The position numbers and the translations under genes were made by a program. Source: Ectothiorhodospira shaposhnikovii (lineage in GTDB: Bacteria > Pseudomonadota > Gammaproteobacteria > Ectothiorhodospirales > Ectothiorhodospiraceae). From it: 64,000 bases of DNA. Shown in pieces: positions 7,928-14,665 of the stretch. Position 1 is the first letter of the stretch. Every line of letters starts with the position of its first letter. A model generated the notes under the pieces. It was not told where the DNA came from, searched no databases, and saw only the letters and a program-made list of their open reading frames with translations. The stretch covers positions 1-64,000 of the forward strand of contig NZ_NRSM01000012.1 of assembly GCF_016584105.1 (NCBI RefSeq). The letters are read 5' to 3'.

Positions 7928-10193
7928 TGCCTGACTCCCTGCCGGATTCTTCCGGCGTCGATTGAAGACTGCGTAAACGATTTTCCAGGGCTTTGGCCTT
8001 GGTGATGTCCGTGAATGTGACGACCACGCCGTCGATGACGTCATCCAGGCTGCGATAGGGCATGATCTTGACCTGATACCAGCGCTCGTCCCGGGTGGGA
8101 ATCTCCTCTATGGAGTGGGAGAGGGATTGCAGGACTTCCAGGGCATCATGCTGCAGGTCCGGGTATTCCAGTTCGGTGACGATATCACTCAGGGGACGTC
8201 CGACATCGGTGGCAATGAGCTTGAAGATCCGCCGTGCCGGAGCGGTGAAGCGTCGAATACGCAGGTCCTTGGTCAGAAAGACCGTGGCGATGTCGGTACT
8301 GTCGAGCAGGTTTTTCATGTCGCTGTTGGCCAGGGTGAGTTCTTCCACCTTGGACTGGAGCTCCACATTCACCGTCTGCAATTCTTCATTGAGTGATTGC
8401 ATCTCTTCCTTGGAGGTGGTCAGTTCCTCGTTGGTGGACTGGAGTTCCTCGTTGGCCGAGCGAAGCTCCTCCTGGGAAGTCTGCATGTATTCCCGGGTCA
8501 TGCGCAGCTCTTCCCGGGTCTGCTGCAGCGCCAGCTCCATTTCCTGAATGCGGGTATTCTTGTGTTCCTTCGGGTCCCGCGGCTCCGGCAAGGGGGCCGG
8601 CTGGGGCGACACGACCTGAAACACGATCATCAACATGCCGCTCAGGACCTGAGGCTCCTCGATGGGATAGACCGTCAGATCGATGAGTTGCATGCGCTCA
8701 GCACTGCCGACGCCGATGCCCGGTTGGCTGAAAACCTTTTTTTCCCTCATGGCCCGGGGCAGCAGTAAGGCCAGTTCCTGTCGCAACCCATCCCGAGCCA
8801 TCACATGGATGTTCCAGTTGGCCCGTCCGGTGGCCGGCTCCAGATAGTCACCCGTGCGACCGAAGATGTAAAGGATGTCGCCGTCCGCGTTCACCAGCAG
8901 CGCAGGCGGTGCAAACTCCCTGAGCAGCACCTGTTCCGCCAGGGATTGCAGGCTGCCGGTGGGGGCCCCGCCGGCCCATTGGGCCAGGGTCTCCACCTCC
9001 GGTTCAGGCGGGCGGGCATGAAAATCCAGGTCGGCCACCCGGACGCGGGCCTCGGCGCGACGAAACAGATGGGCGCGGGCATCCAGCGCGGTGAACAATT
9101 CGTTGCCCCCACCGACACTTTCCGCATTGCCCAGGAAAAGAACGCCGCCCGGCAACAAGCTGTAGTGGAACAGCGGCAGCAGCTTATGCTGGAGCGTCGT
9201 ATTCAGATAGATAAGCAGATTGCGGCAGATGACCAGGTTCAGCTTGGTGAAGGGCGGGTCCATGATGAGATTCTGGGTGGCAAAAACCACCGTCTCCCGA
9301 ACGGCGCGATTGACGCGATAGCCGCCGGCCTCTTCCTGAAAGAAATGCTGCAGGCGTACCGGCGAGACATCGGCGACGATACTGGCTGGATACAGCCCCT
9401 GACGCGCCCGCTCGATGGCATGTTCGCTGAGATCGGTGGCAAAGATCTGCAGGGTGACGCGACCAACGGGCGCACTTTCTTCCAGCACCTCCCGGAAGGC
9501 GATGGCCAGCGAATAGGCCTCCTCACCGGTGGAGCAGCCGGCCACCCAGGCCCGCAGGACGCACCCCCGGGATGGCGCGGACCGGATCAGGGGGGCGAGC
9601 ACCTGTTTTTGCAGACTCTCCCAGGCCATCGGATCGCGAAAGAAGCTGGTCACGCCGATCAGCAACTCCTTGAACAGCAGATCCAGTTCCTGGGGATTGT
9701 CGCGCAGGAAGCGAACGTAGTTGGAGAGCCTGTCCAGCTGGTGCAGGCTCATGCGCCGCTCGATACGGCGATACAAGGTATTGGTTTTGTAATCGGCAAA
9801 GTCATGGCCGGTACGGGCCCGCAGCAATACCACGATCTTTTCCAGGGCATGGCGCTGATCCATGTCCCCGGTGCCGGTCCGCCGGGTCCCGATCTGTTGT
9901 TTGCGAACCAGATAGTCGCGGATCCGCTCGCCCATGCCGTGAACCGGCATCACCATGTCGGCCAGGCCGGCATCAATGACGCTGCGCGGCATGTCCGGGT
10001 ATTGAGCCTCTTCGGGAATCTGGGCCAGCGTCAGTCCCTCCAGGGCTTCCAATCCCCCGGCCGAGGCACCGACACCGACGATGGGAGGGGGCGTATGCGT
10101 GGCGGCCAGGGCTTCACGGGGCGGCCCCTGCAGCGTACTGTCCACCGGGGAGCCTGAGTCATGAGGCGGCAAGGGATTCTCGGGTGAAGTCAC
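7905..10193 (-). CDS. CheB-CheR-PAS fusion with most of the CheB domain missing
   Basis: A 762-residue protein. Residues 38-50 carry the start of a CheB methylesterase (IVGVGASAGGLEALE, nucleophile Ser in GASAG), but the next recognisable CheB segment is its extreme C-terminus (MPRSVIDAGLADMVMPV), so more than 100 residues including the catalytic His and Asp are absent. A full CheR methyltransferase follows (about 110-370; SFFRDP, WVAGCSTGEEAYSLA, NLVICRNLLIY), then a long coiled coil (EELRSANEELQSTNEELTT) and a PAS domain. It probably methylates a receptor-like partner but cannot demethylate. The GTG start at 10193 overlaps the stop of a 44-residue ORF (GTGA), and the 3' end overlaps the GGDEF-EAL gene. 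Confidence 0.88.
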   Translation of the reverse strand: MTSPENPLPPHDSGSPVDSTLQGPPREALAATHTPPPIVGVGASAGGLEALEGLTLAQIPEEAQYPDMPRSVIDAGLADMVMPVHGMGERIRDYLVRKQQIGTRRTGTGDMDQRHALEKIVVLLRARTGHDFADYKTNTLYRRIERRMSLHQLDRLSNYVRFLRDNPQELDLLFKELLIGVTSFFRDPMAWESLQKQVLAPLIRSAPSRGCVLRAWVAGCSTGEEAYSLAIAFREVLEESAPVGRVTLQIFATDLSEHAIERARQGLYPASIVADVSPVRLQHFFQEEAGGYRVNRAVRETVVFATQNLIMDPPFTKLNLVICRNLLIYLNTTLQHKLLPLFHYSLLPGGVLFLGNAESVGGGNELFTALDARAHLFRRAEARVRVADLDFHARPPEPEVETLAQWAGGAPTGSLQSLAEQVLLREFAPPALLVNADGDILYIFGRTGDYLEPATGRANWNIHVMARDGLRQELALLLPRAMREKKVFSQPGIGVGSAERMQLIDLTVYPIEEPQVLSGMLMIVFQVVSPQPAPLPEPRDPKEHKNTRIQEMELALQQTREELRMTREYMQTSQEELRSANEELQSTNEELTTSKEEMQSLNEELQTVNVELQSKVEELTLANSDMKNLLDSTDIATVFLTKDLRIRRFTAPARRIFKLIATDVGRPLSDIVTELEYPDLQHDALEVLQSLSHSIEEIPTRDERWYQVKIMPYRSLDDVIDGVVVTFTDITKAKALENRLRSLQSTPEESGRESGNERARRG

Positions 10194-10324
10194 GGGGAGG
10201 GAGTCCTGTCGATATCGAAGGGCATGCCTCCGGACGGCCCGCCCCCGTCCTGCAGATTGAACACCCCCGACTCCGATCCGGCCCGGCGAGCCTGGGTGGC
10301 GGTGAGCTTGCTGGATGCGGCCAT
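10190..10324 (-). CDS. 44-residue ORF coupled to the CheB-CheR gene
   Basis: The ATG at 10324 follows a strong AGGGAGGA site and opens 44 codons ending in TGA, which overlaps the GTG of the CheB-CheR fusion. The peptide is Ser/Gly/Pro-rich and hydrophilic (MAASSKLTATQARRAG...PFDIDRTPSP) with no membrane segment. The strong ribosome site and exact overlap suggest that it is translated, either as a real small protein or as a leader that delivers ribosomes to the GTG. No family recognised. Confidence 0.6.
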   Translation of the reverse strand: MAASSKLTATQARRAGSESGVFNLQDGGGPSGGMPFDIDRTPSP

Positions 10325-10396
10325 GGGTTCCTCCCTGGTGGACTGCGGGGATACCCGGGCGGGGCTGCTGTCCCCTGCCCTCTGATATGTCCCTGC

Positions 10397-10436
10397 ATCT
10401 ATCCCCGCAGCATACTAGGCCAGCGTGGGGATAGAT
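10397..10436. promoter_or_regulatory. 10-bp inverted repeat upstream of the signalling operon
   Basis: ATCTATCCCC at 10397-10406 and GGGGATAGAT at 10427-10436 form a perfect inverted repeat with a 20-base spacer, which contains a TAGTAT (minus strand) that could be a -10 element. It lies 73-112 bases before the start of the 44-residue ORF, a good place for a dimeric operator. No regulator can be named. Confidence 0.45.
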
Positions 10437-10450
10437 GGAACCATGGACAC

Positions 10451-10479
10451 AAAAAAACCGCGTCATACGCGGTTTTTTT
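10451..10479. terminator. Rho-independent terminator, downstream of tRNA-Met
   Basis: A GC stem CCGCG-TCATA-CGCGG is flanked by seven A and seven T residues, so it can work on both strands. On the minus strand it lies about 30 bases after the tRNA-Met 3' end and should end that transcript before the CheB-CheR promoter region. Confidence 0.9.
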
Positions 10480-10508
10480 GATTCACCGGACACGGCCGGA
10501 AATCTGGA

Positions 10509-10585
10509 TGGTGGCTACGGGTGGATTTGAACCACCGACCCCCGCATTATGAGTGCGATGCTCTGACCAGCTGAGCTACGTAGCC
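10509..10585 (-). tRNA. tRNA-Met (anticodon CAT, elongator type)
   Basis: A 77-base tRNA with encoded CCA. The acceptor stem GGCTACG/CGTAGCC, the D-arm GCTCAGCTGGTCAGAGC, the anticodon loop CTCATAA and the T-arm GTTCAAATC are all present. The acceptor and anticodon loop match elongator tRNA-Met rather than initiator tRNA or the CAT-anticodon tRNA-Ile2; that choice is from memory of E. coli sequences. A terminator follows. The defence island begins about 320 bases upstream of its 5' end. Confidence 0.95.
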
Positions 10586-10906
10586 TTGAAAGCGCGCTAT
10601 TTTGCGCGGACCCAGGATCGTTGTCAAGCGCGGAGACAACATTTGGTGAATCTCCTGCCGTCACTCCCGCGAAAGCGGGAGTCCAGAATTTCCGGCCCGC
10701 AAATGGGTACATGGACCACGTCATCAGTATGCTCAAAGTCGCTATGAAGCCTTGACGGGTTGGAGCTCCAGCGGTAGGCGGACCGCAATGCCAACCGCTG
10801 ACAATGCCACAATGATTGCTCGACACCGAAGCTCGCGAGCGCATCAGCAAGGAGCTTGGCCACAATCGTACCGAGATCGTATCGGTCTACTGTGGGCACC
10901 AGTACT
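10586..10906. other. Gene-free stretch at the left border of the defence island
   Basis: There are 321 bases between tRNA-Met and the end of the last island gene. A 132-codon minus-strand frame crosses it but shows no recognisable motif or ribosome site and runs into the REP palindrome at 10663-10682, so I do not call it. It may be decayed remains of the gene cut in the DUF262-PIWI rearrangement, or the old insertion border. Confidence 0.4.
10663..10682. repeat. REP-like palindrome
   Basis: The 20-base palindrome ACTCCCGCGAAAGCGGGAGT followed by CCAGAATTT shares core and flank with the pair at 4950-5012. It marks the left border zone of the defence island. Confidence 0.7.
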
Positions 10907-11308
10907 TCACATAAACAACCGGTATGCGTAAGCATTTCCTGGCAGTGTAGGGACATTCGCAATGGTTCTTGCCAGCCGTTGTGAATACCGAATCGTGACC
11001 GGAACTGGGTCGTAGAGCGCATCGTTGTTCCAGTCCATCTTCGTCAAGCGCTGCTGACCATCCAGCAGAAGCCGCATGCTCTGGTAGGGATTCGTGCTCT
11101 GGCTGACCGCGAAATCCTGCAGCGGCACAGCTTCATCCGTTTCCCAAAGCAGGATTGCGCCCGATGGGTAGCCGCGATACAGCGAATCCAGCAGATCGCG
11201 CACTCGCGTGGAGCGCCAAACATACTGGCGCTGCATCTCTGGCAAGCGCAGTTCGCCCCGCTCGATCATTGATACCAGTTCTTCAACGCTTGCTTCGGCC
11301 TTGGCCAT
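10907..11308 (-). CDS. Chimera: DUF262 N-terminus joined to a PIWI C-terminal tail
   Basis: A 133-residue ORF. Residues 1-89 are a typical DUF262 (GmrS/ParB-like nuclease) start: SVEELVSMIERGELRLPEMQ, QYVW, YPSGAILLW and LLDGQQRLT. Intact DUF262 proteins are several hundred residues long. From residue 90 the sequence switches to KMDWNNDALYDPVPVTIRY and ends NAYAYRLFM, the tail of an Argonaute PIWI domain. The complete Argonaute at 14666-16087 has a related LTKMNWNN but a different end, so the tail comes from another Argonaute gene. The join lies near 11035-11050, where both families share Leu-Thr. Start ATG 11308 fits the family better than the GTG at 11329. Probably a deletion product without DUF262 activity. 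Confidence 0.75.
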   Translation of the reverse strand: MAKAEASVEELVSMIERGELRLPEMQRQYVWRSTRVRDLLDSLYRGYPSGAILLWETDEAVPLQDFAVSQSTNPYQSMRLLLDGQQRLTKMDWNNDALYDPVPVTIRYSQRLARTIANVPTLPGNAYAYRLFM

Positions 11309-11321
11309 GTTTTTTCTTCGA

Positions 11322-12089
11322 TCAGGCACCGAGCAGGAAACGCTCGCGGTGCCACTGTAAATAATGCCGGTGCTCGCTGGCCAGCCAGCGCAACGTCATT
11401 CCCGAATGAATGCCAAGCCCAGGCAGATCGCTTTGGGACAGGCGGGTGCTGGTCAGCAGATGCCCGGCATCGTCGAAGCTGATCAGAAGGCGATCGAACA
11501 GCGCATCGAGATTGGCCACCAGCAGAAAGCCGTTGAAGGCATCCAACCGCTCGGCATCGTCGGCACATTCGGCCCAGGGTTTGGCATGGCTGGCACGCAG
11601 GGCTTCAGTCACCGCGACGCCAGTCACTGCGCAGGAACCGCCCCAGTAGGTCAGCAAGGCATCGCGGTAACGCGCCTGCCCCACGCGCTGACGCACCAGG
11701 CGTTCGACTTCCGTGCCCCGGGCTTCGGCAGACATCATCTCGACAGCTTGCACCACGGCCGTGTGGTAGTCGCGCACTGCCTGATTCGGCAAGGCTTGCG
11801 ACAGGCTGGCCGTGCGGCGCAAGAGAGCCGCCAAATCTGGCAGAGTCGGCACAAAAAACACGTCATCGGCTCCGGCCCAAGGTTGGAAGCTGCGCAGCAA
11901 CTCCGGCAGCAGCGCGGGCGTGGCAGGTTGAAAGCGCACCTCGAAGCTTCCGACCAATGCTGTCACCGCCGCCTGGCTTTGATGACGAGCAGAAGCCAGT
12001 ATGATCGCATCGCTAGCAGATGACAGCACGTGCTCGAAGCCATTGTCGTGGCCGGCTTTTTCGATGATGGTGCGTTGCAGAGGATTCAT
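11322..12089 (-). CDS. HNH endonuclease (HNH_2-like)
   Basis: A 255-residue protein. The C-terminal half has the HNH block of restriction-like nucleases: CAVTGV, then LRASHAKPWAEC (the H of the beta-beta-alpha metal site), RLDAFNGFLLVANLDALFD and a LLISFDDAGHL strand. The N-terminal half is helical and unassigned, perhaps DNA or target recognition. The start at 12089 is used because its ATG overlaps the stop of the RNA ligase gene (ATGA); the longer frame to 12194 runs back into that gene. DNA cleavage, perhaps of invading DNA, is expected for the family. An ATPase upstream in the same operon recalls ATPase-HNH defence pairs such as Septu, but they are not adjacent. Confidence 0.8.
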   Translation of the reverse strand: MNPLQRTIIEKAGHDNGFEHVLSSASDAIILASARHQSQAAVTALVGSFEVRFQPATPALLPELLRSFQPWAGADDVFFVPTLPDLAALLRRTASLSQALPNQAVRDYHTAVVQAVEMMSAEARGTEVERLVRQRVGQARYRDALLTYWGGSCAVTGVAVTEALRASHAKPWAECADDAERLDAFNGFLLVANLDALFDRLLISFDDAGHLLTSTRLSQSDLPGLGIHSGMTLRWLASEHRHYLQWHRERFLLGA

Positions 12090-12784
12090 GTCCGCGTCCA
12101 ATCTACCCGGTTCCACTCGATGGCGCGCTTGCGCCAATGGGTGTCGATCGCTTGGGCGAAATCCGGGCGCACCAGCTTGGCACGCGCCTCGCACCAGTCG
12201 GCTGATTCGCGCCGTACCACCACGCCTTCCAGCGGCAGCTCGGCGCGATAGTGACTGGCTGTATCCATAACCAATTGCTTCAGCGCCGCCACAGTGGTGC
12301 GGCCACTCGATACCCGCGGCACGGTGAACAATCCGGCTTCTGAGGCCAGCGCGTTGCGTCGAGATGTGTTCCAGAAACGCCTACTGCTGCGGTCATAGAC
12401 GTCGAACAACAGAAACCAGTCGGGCAGCGTGTCGTAATTTAGTGAATGGCGTGCGGCGCACCATTCGCCGAACAGCATCAACTCAGGACGAAGCACCGCA
12501 CGCAAGCTGGATTCGTGCTGCGCCAGCCAAGCGGGAAAACGCGCAAACTGACCTACATAGGGCTCGCCCAGATACTGGCCGCGATTCTGAGCACGCACGG
12601 TCCCATTGGGTGATAGAGACAGGCCGATGTTCGCACCGTCGAGCTTTTCCTCTACGACCACATCCACTGACAACAGCGCCTGCGCTTCAGCGGGTGACAA
12701 AACCTTGTCATCGCGAGGCATGCCGTCGTTGGCCAGCCACGCGAGGTGCGGAGTGGTAGGGAAACGGAAGAAGTCCGCCGTCAT
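12086..12784 (-). CDS. Rnl2-type RNA ligase
   Basis: A 232-residue protein with the ordered nucleotidyltransferase motifs of ATP-dependent RNA ligases: motif I EEKLDGANIG with the adenylated Lys at 47, motif III LFGEWC, motif IIIa FLLFDVYD, motif IV EGVVVR and motif V AKLVR. Its length fits the catalytic core alone, without the Rnl2 C-terminal domain. It should reseal RNA nicks, using ATP. The start is fixed by an ATGA overlap with the PIN-like gene. A position directly after a PIN-type RNase suggests repair or regulated resealing of what that nuclease cuts; this is inference. Confidence 0.88.
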   Translation of the reverse strand: MTADFFRFPTTPHLAWLANDGMPRDDKVLSPAEAQALLSVDVVVEEKLDGANIGLSLSPNGTVRAQNRGQYLGEPYVGQFARFPAWLAQHESSLRAVLRPELMLFGEWCAARHSLNYDTLPDWFLLFDVYDRSSRRFWNTSRRNALASEAGLFTVPRVSSGRTTVAALKQLVMDTASHYRAELPLEGVVVRRESADWCEARAKLVRPDFAQAIDTHWRKRAIEWNRVDWTRT

Positions 12785-13323
12785 GGGCGCCCAACCCTGT
12801 CCTGATACCACGCAGGAGGCAGCAAGGGCAGAAAGCTAATTCCGAGCGCCTCCAATTGTGTTCTTGCAATATGCCAGTCTGTCTCTGCACCGTAAACGAT
12901 AGGGGGTGATTCATCGAACAAAGCCACCGCAGCCAATGCGCAAGCGACCCACTTGCGATCTTCTCGGTCGGTGACGATAGCCACGTGCTCAGCCTCCAGT
13001 ACGGCGACATGCTCTCCATTGCCTTCGAACGTTTCGATTGGCACGTCATCGACCTGCATCCGATCTCGCTTGCTCTGCAACACCTGCAGCCCGTACTCCT
13101 GTTCCTGCCAGTTGTACGGCATGTTGCGCTCGTACTCCGCCAGCACCAACCCGGCGTCATCCAGGACCATATGGTCGTCCGACTGATCGAACTGCACCAG
13201 CCACTCGTAGACCGACTCACGCAATTCAATCTCGCGCGGCATGGCGCGTGTAGCGACGTTGGACAGCTCGGAGATCGCACTGGCGGCGAGCATCACGTTG
13301 GTATCAATCAGGAACATCGGCAT
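12781..13323 (-). CDS. PIN-like ribonuclease domain protein
   Basis: A 180-residue protein opening with the PIN signature FLIDTNVMLAAS (first catalytic Asp), with a mid-chain acidic region (HMVLDDAGLVLAEYERN) and a late acidic site VTDREDRKWVACA typical of the third and fourth PIN acids. PIN proteins cut single-stranded RNA with Mg2+. It is longer than toxin PINs of about 130 residues and has no small antitoxin beside it. It overlaps the ATPase gene by 20 bases and the RNA ligase start by an ATGA. An in-frame ATG at 13317 is an alternative start. Confidence 0.75.
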   Translation of the reverse strand: MPMFLIDTNVMLAASAISELSNVATRAMPREIELRESVYEWLVQFDQSDDHMVLDDAGLVLAEYERNMPYNWQEQEYGLQVLQSKRDRMQVDDVPIETFEGNGEHVAVLEAEHVAIVTDREDRKWVACALAAVALFDESPPIVYGAETDWHIARTQLEALGISFLPLLPPAWYQDRVGRP

Positions 13324-14650
13324 CTTTCGCTCTCAGCTCTTTCGCTCGTTTGATGGCAAGTGCCGTTTGCTCGCGGGTTTCCCCCAAGGTGTCTCCAAAA
13401 AAATGCATGGGCCAGTTCTTTACCCGCCCAAGATCATCAACCTTCAACGGCAGAAGATCGGCATTTTTGCCTTCACGTTCAACGAAATACATGGCGGCGT
13501 CAGCAACAGACACTTCCTCGCGGGCAATCAAGGTCTGCATACGGCGGAACAAATGCTCTGAATGCGTCTCGACAATGAACTGGACGTTGCGCTCCTTGCT
13601 TACCTGCGCCAGCAACTCAGCCAGCTTGCTCTGTGCCAGAGGGTGTAGATGGCTTTCCGGCTCTTCGACGATCACGATATGGCCGGGCTGGGCAAACAGG
13701 GCGGCCACAATCACGGGAAGAACCTGCGATACACCGACTCCAACGTCCTTGAGGTTGCTGGCCTGGCCATCGGTCTCCACCAGTAGCTCGTGGCGCGCCG
13801 AACTGCCAAGGGCGCGGATGGAAAGACCGTGCGCCAGATTCATCTCTTTCAGCCAATGAACCGTTTGCTCGAAAAGATAAGCTTCCGCGGGCAAGGTTCG
13901 ACGGCGCCTCTTGGCCTGCTGGCGCGCCACACCGCTGGCAATCAACGCGTCCACGGCTTTGGCGCCGTCGTCGCCGATATGGGCGGGCATACGCCCTGCC
14001 CATACATAGTCACGCTGGGCCAAGCGGCGCACGGGGCCAAGATAGATGATGCGACCCAGCTCGTTAAGCAGCGCCGGACCAACCGAGCGAATCACCTCAC
14101 CCTGCGCACCCAGTTTGTTGAGCGTAGAGGGTGAAAATGCAAACGAACGCTGCGGACGAAAATCCACACTTTGCCCCAAAGGTTTGATTTGATTGCCCAG
14201 CGTGAGGCGATAAATCCCGGGTTTACGGCGTTGCACGCTGAAGCCTTGATCGTCTTTGCCCAAGCGCAGGAACTCCAGTTCAGCGCTGCCGGATTGGCCT
14301 TTACGGTAGCGTGCCGAGAAGATCGCCGATTCAGCGGCATTTCCCGTTTCGCTCCAGCGAAACTCGATACCTACCTGATTGGACGCCGTGCTTTCCGTTG
14401 CTGCGCCGTGGCGACACAGCACATCCTTGAACTGGCCGAGTGTGACGGAATCGCCAGCATCAGGATCGCCAAGATTGAGATCGAGACTCGGATCATCGCC
14501 TCTGACGGTCTGACGGATGAGCAGCAGGCTTTGGATCAGACTGGATTTGCCTGATGAATTGGTACCCAACAGCAGAGTAATCGGAGCAAGTCGCACAGGC
14601 CCCGTGGTGCGCCAGATCTTGAAGTTCTCCAGTTTAAGATGAGTAAGCAT
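13304..14650 (-). CDS. AAA-type ATPase with DUF3696 C-terminus
   Basis: A 448-residue SMC/OLD-like ATPase. Walker A GTNSSGKSS lies at residues 29-37 after an LKLENFKIW start, the signature-like SNLKDVGVGVSQVLPV in the middle, then Walker B HIVIVEEPESHLHP and the ETHSEH motif. The tail with YFVEREGKNADLLPLKVDDLGR fits DUF3696. Such ATPases act as sensors or motors in anti-phage systems, coupling ATP to a nuclease partner; the PIN, RNA ligase and HNH genes immediately downstream are candidate partners. No TOPRIM domain of the OLD type is seen. It starts 15 bases after the Argonaute stop, with GGGA upstream. Confidence 0.88.
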   Translation of the reverse strand: MLTHLKLENFKIWRTTGPVRLAPITLLLGTNSSGKSSLIQSLLLIRQTVRGDDPSLDLNLGDPDAGDSVTLGQFKDVLCRHGAATESTASNQVGIEFRWSETGNAAESAIFSARYRKGQSGSAELEFLRLGKDDQGFSVQRRKPGIYRLTLGNQIKPLGQSVDFRPQRSFAFSPSTLNKLGAQGEVIRSVGPALLNELGRIIYLGPVRRLAQRDYVWAGRMPAHIGDDGAKAVDALIASGVARQQAKRRRRTLPAEAYLFEQTVHWLKEMNLAHGLSIRALGSSARHELLVETDGQASNLKDVGVGVSQVLPVIVAALFAQPGHIVIVEEPESHLHPLAQSKLAELLAQVSKERNVQFIVETHSEHLFRRMQTLIAREEVSVADAAMYFVEREGKNADLLPLKVDDLGRVKNWPMHFFGDTLGETREQTALAIKRAKELRAKDADVPD

Positions 14651-14665
14651 GCTCTGTCCCGCAGA

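Noticed and set aside
10509-10585. tRNA-Met as the integration site of the defence island
   Set aside because: The island lies at the 5' side of the tRNA, whereas integrases normally use the 3' end; no duplicated tRNA end or integrase was found.
10624-11022. 132-codon minus-strand frame downstream of the DUF262-PIWI chimera
   Set aside because: Overlaps the chimera, runs into a REP palindrome and has no recognised motif or ribosome site. It could be gene debris but not a supported gene.
12781-13323. PIN-like gene as a VapC toxin of a toxin-antitoxin pair
   Set aside because: It is longer than VapC, has no small antitoxin gene next to it and is embedded between an ATPase and an RNA ligase gene.
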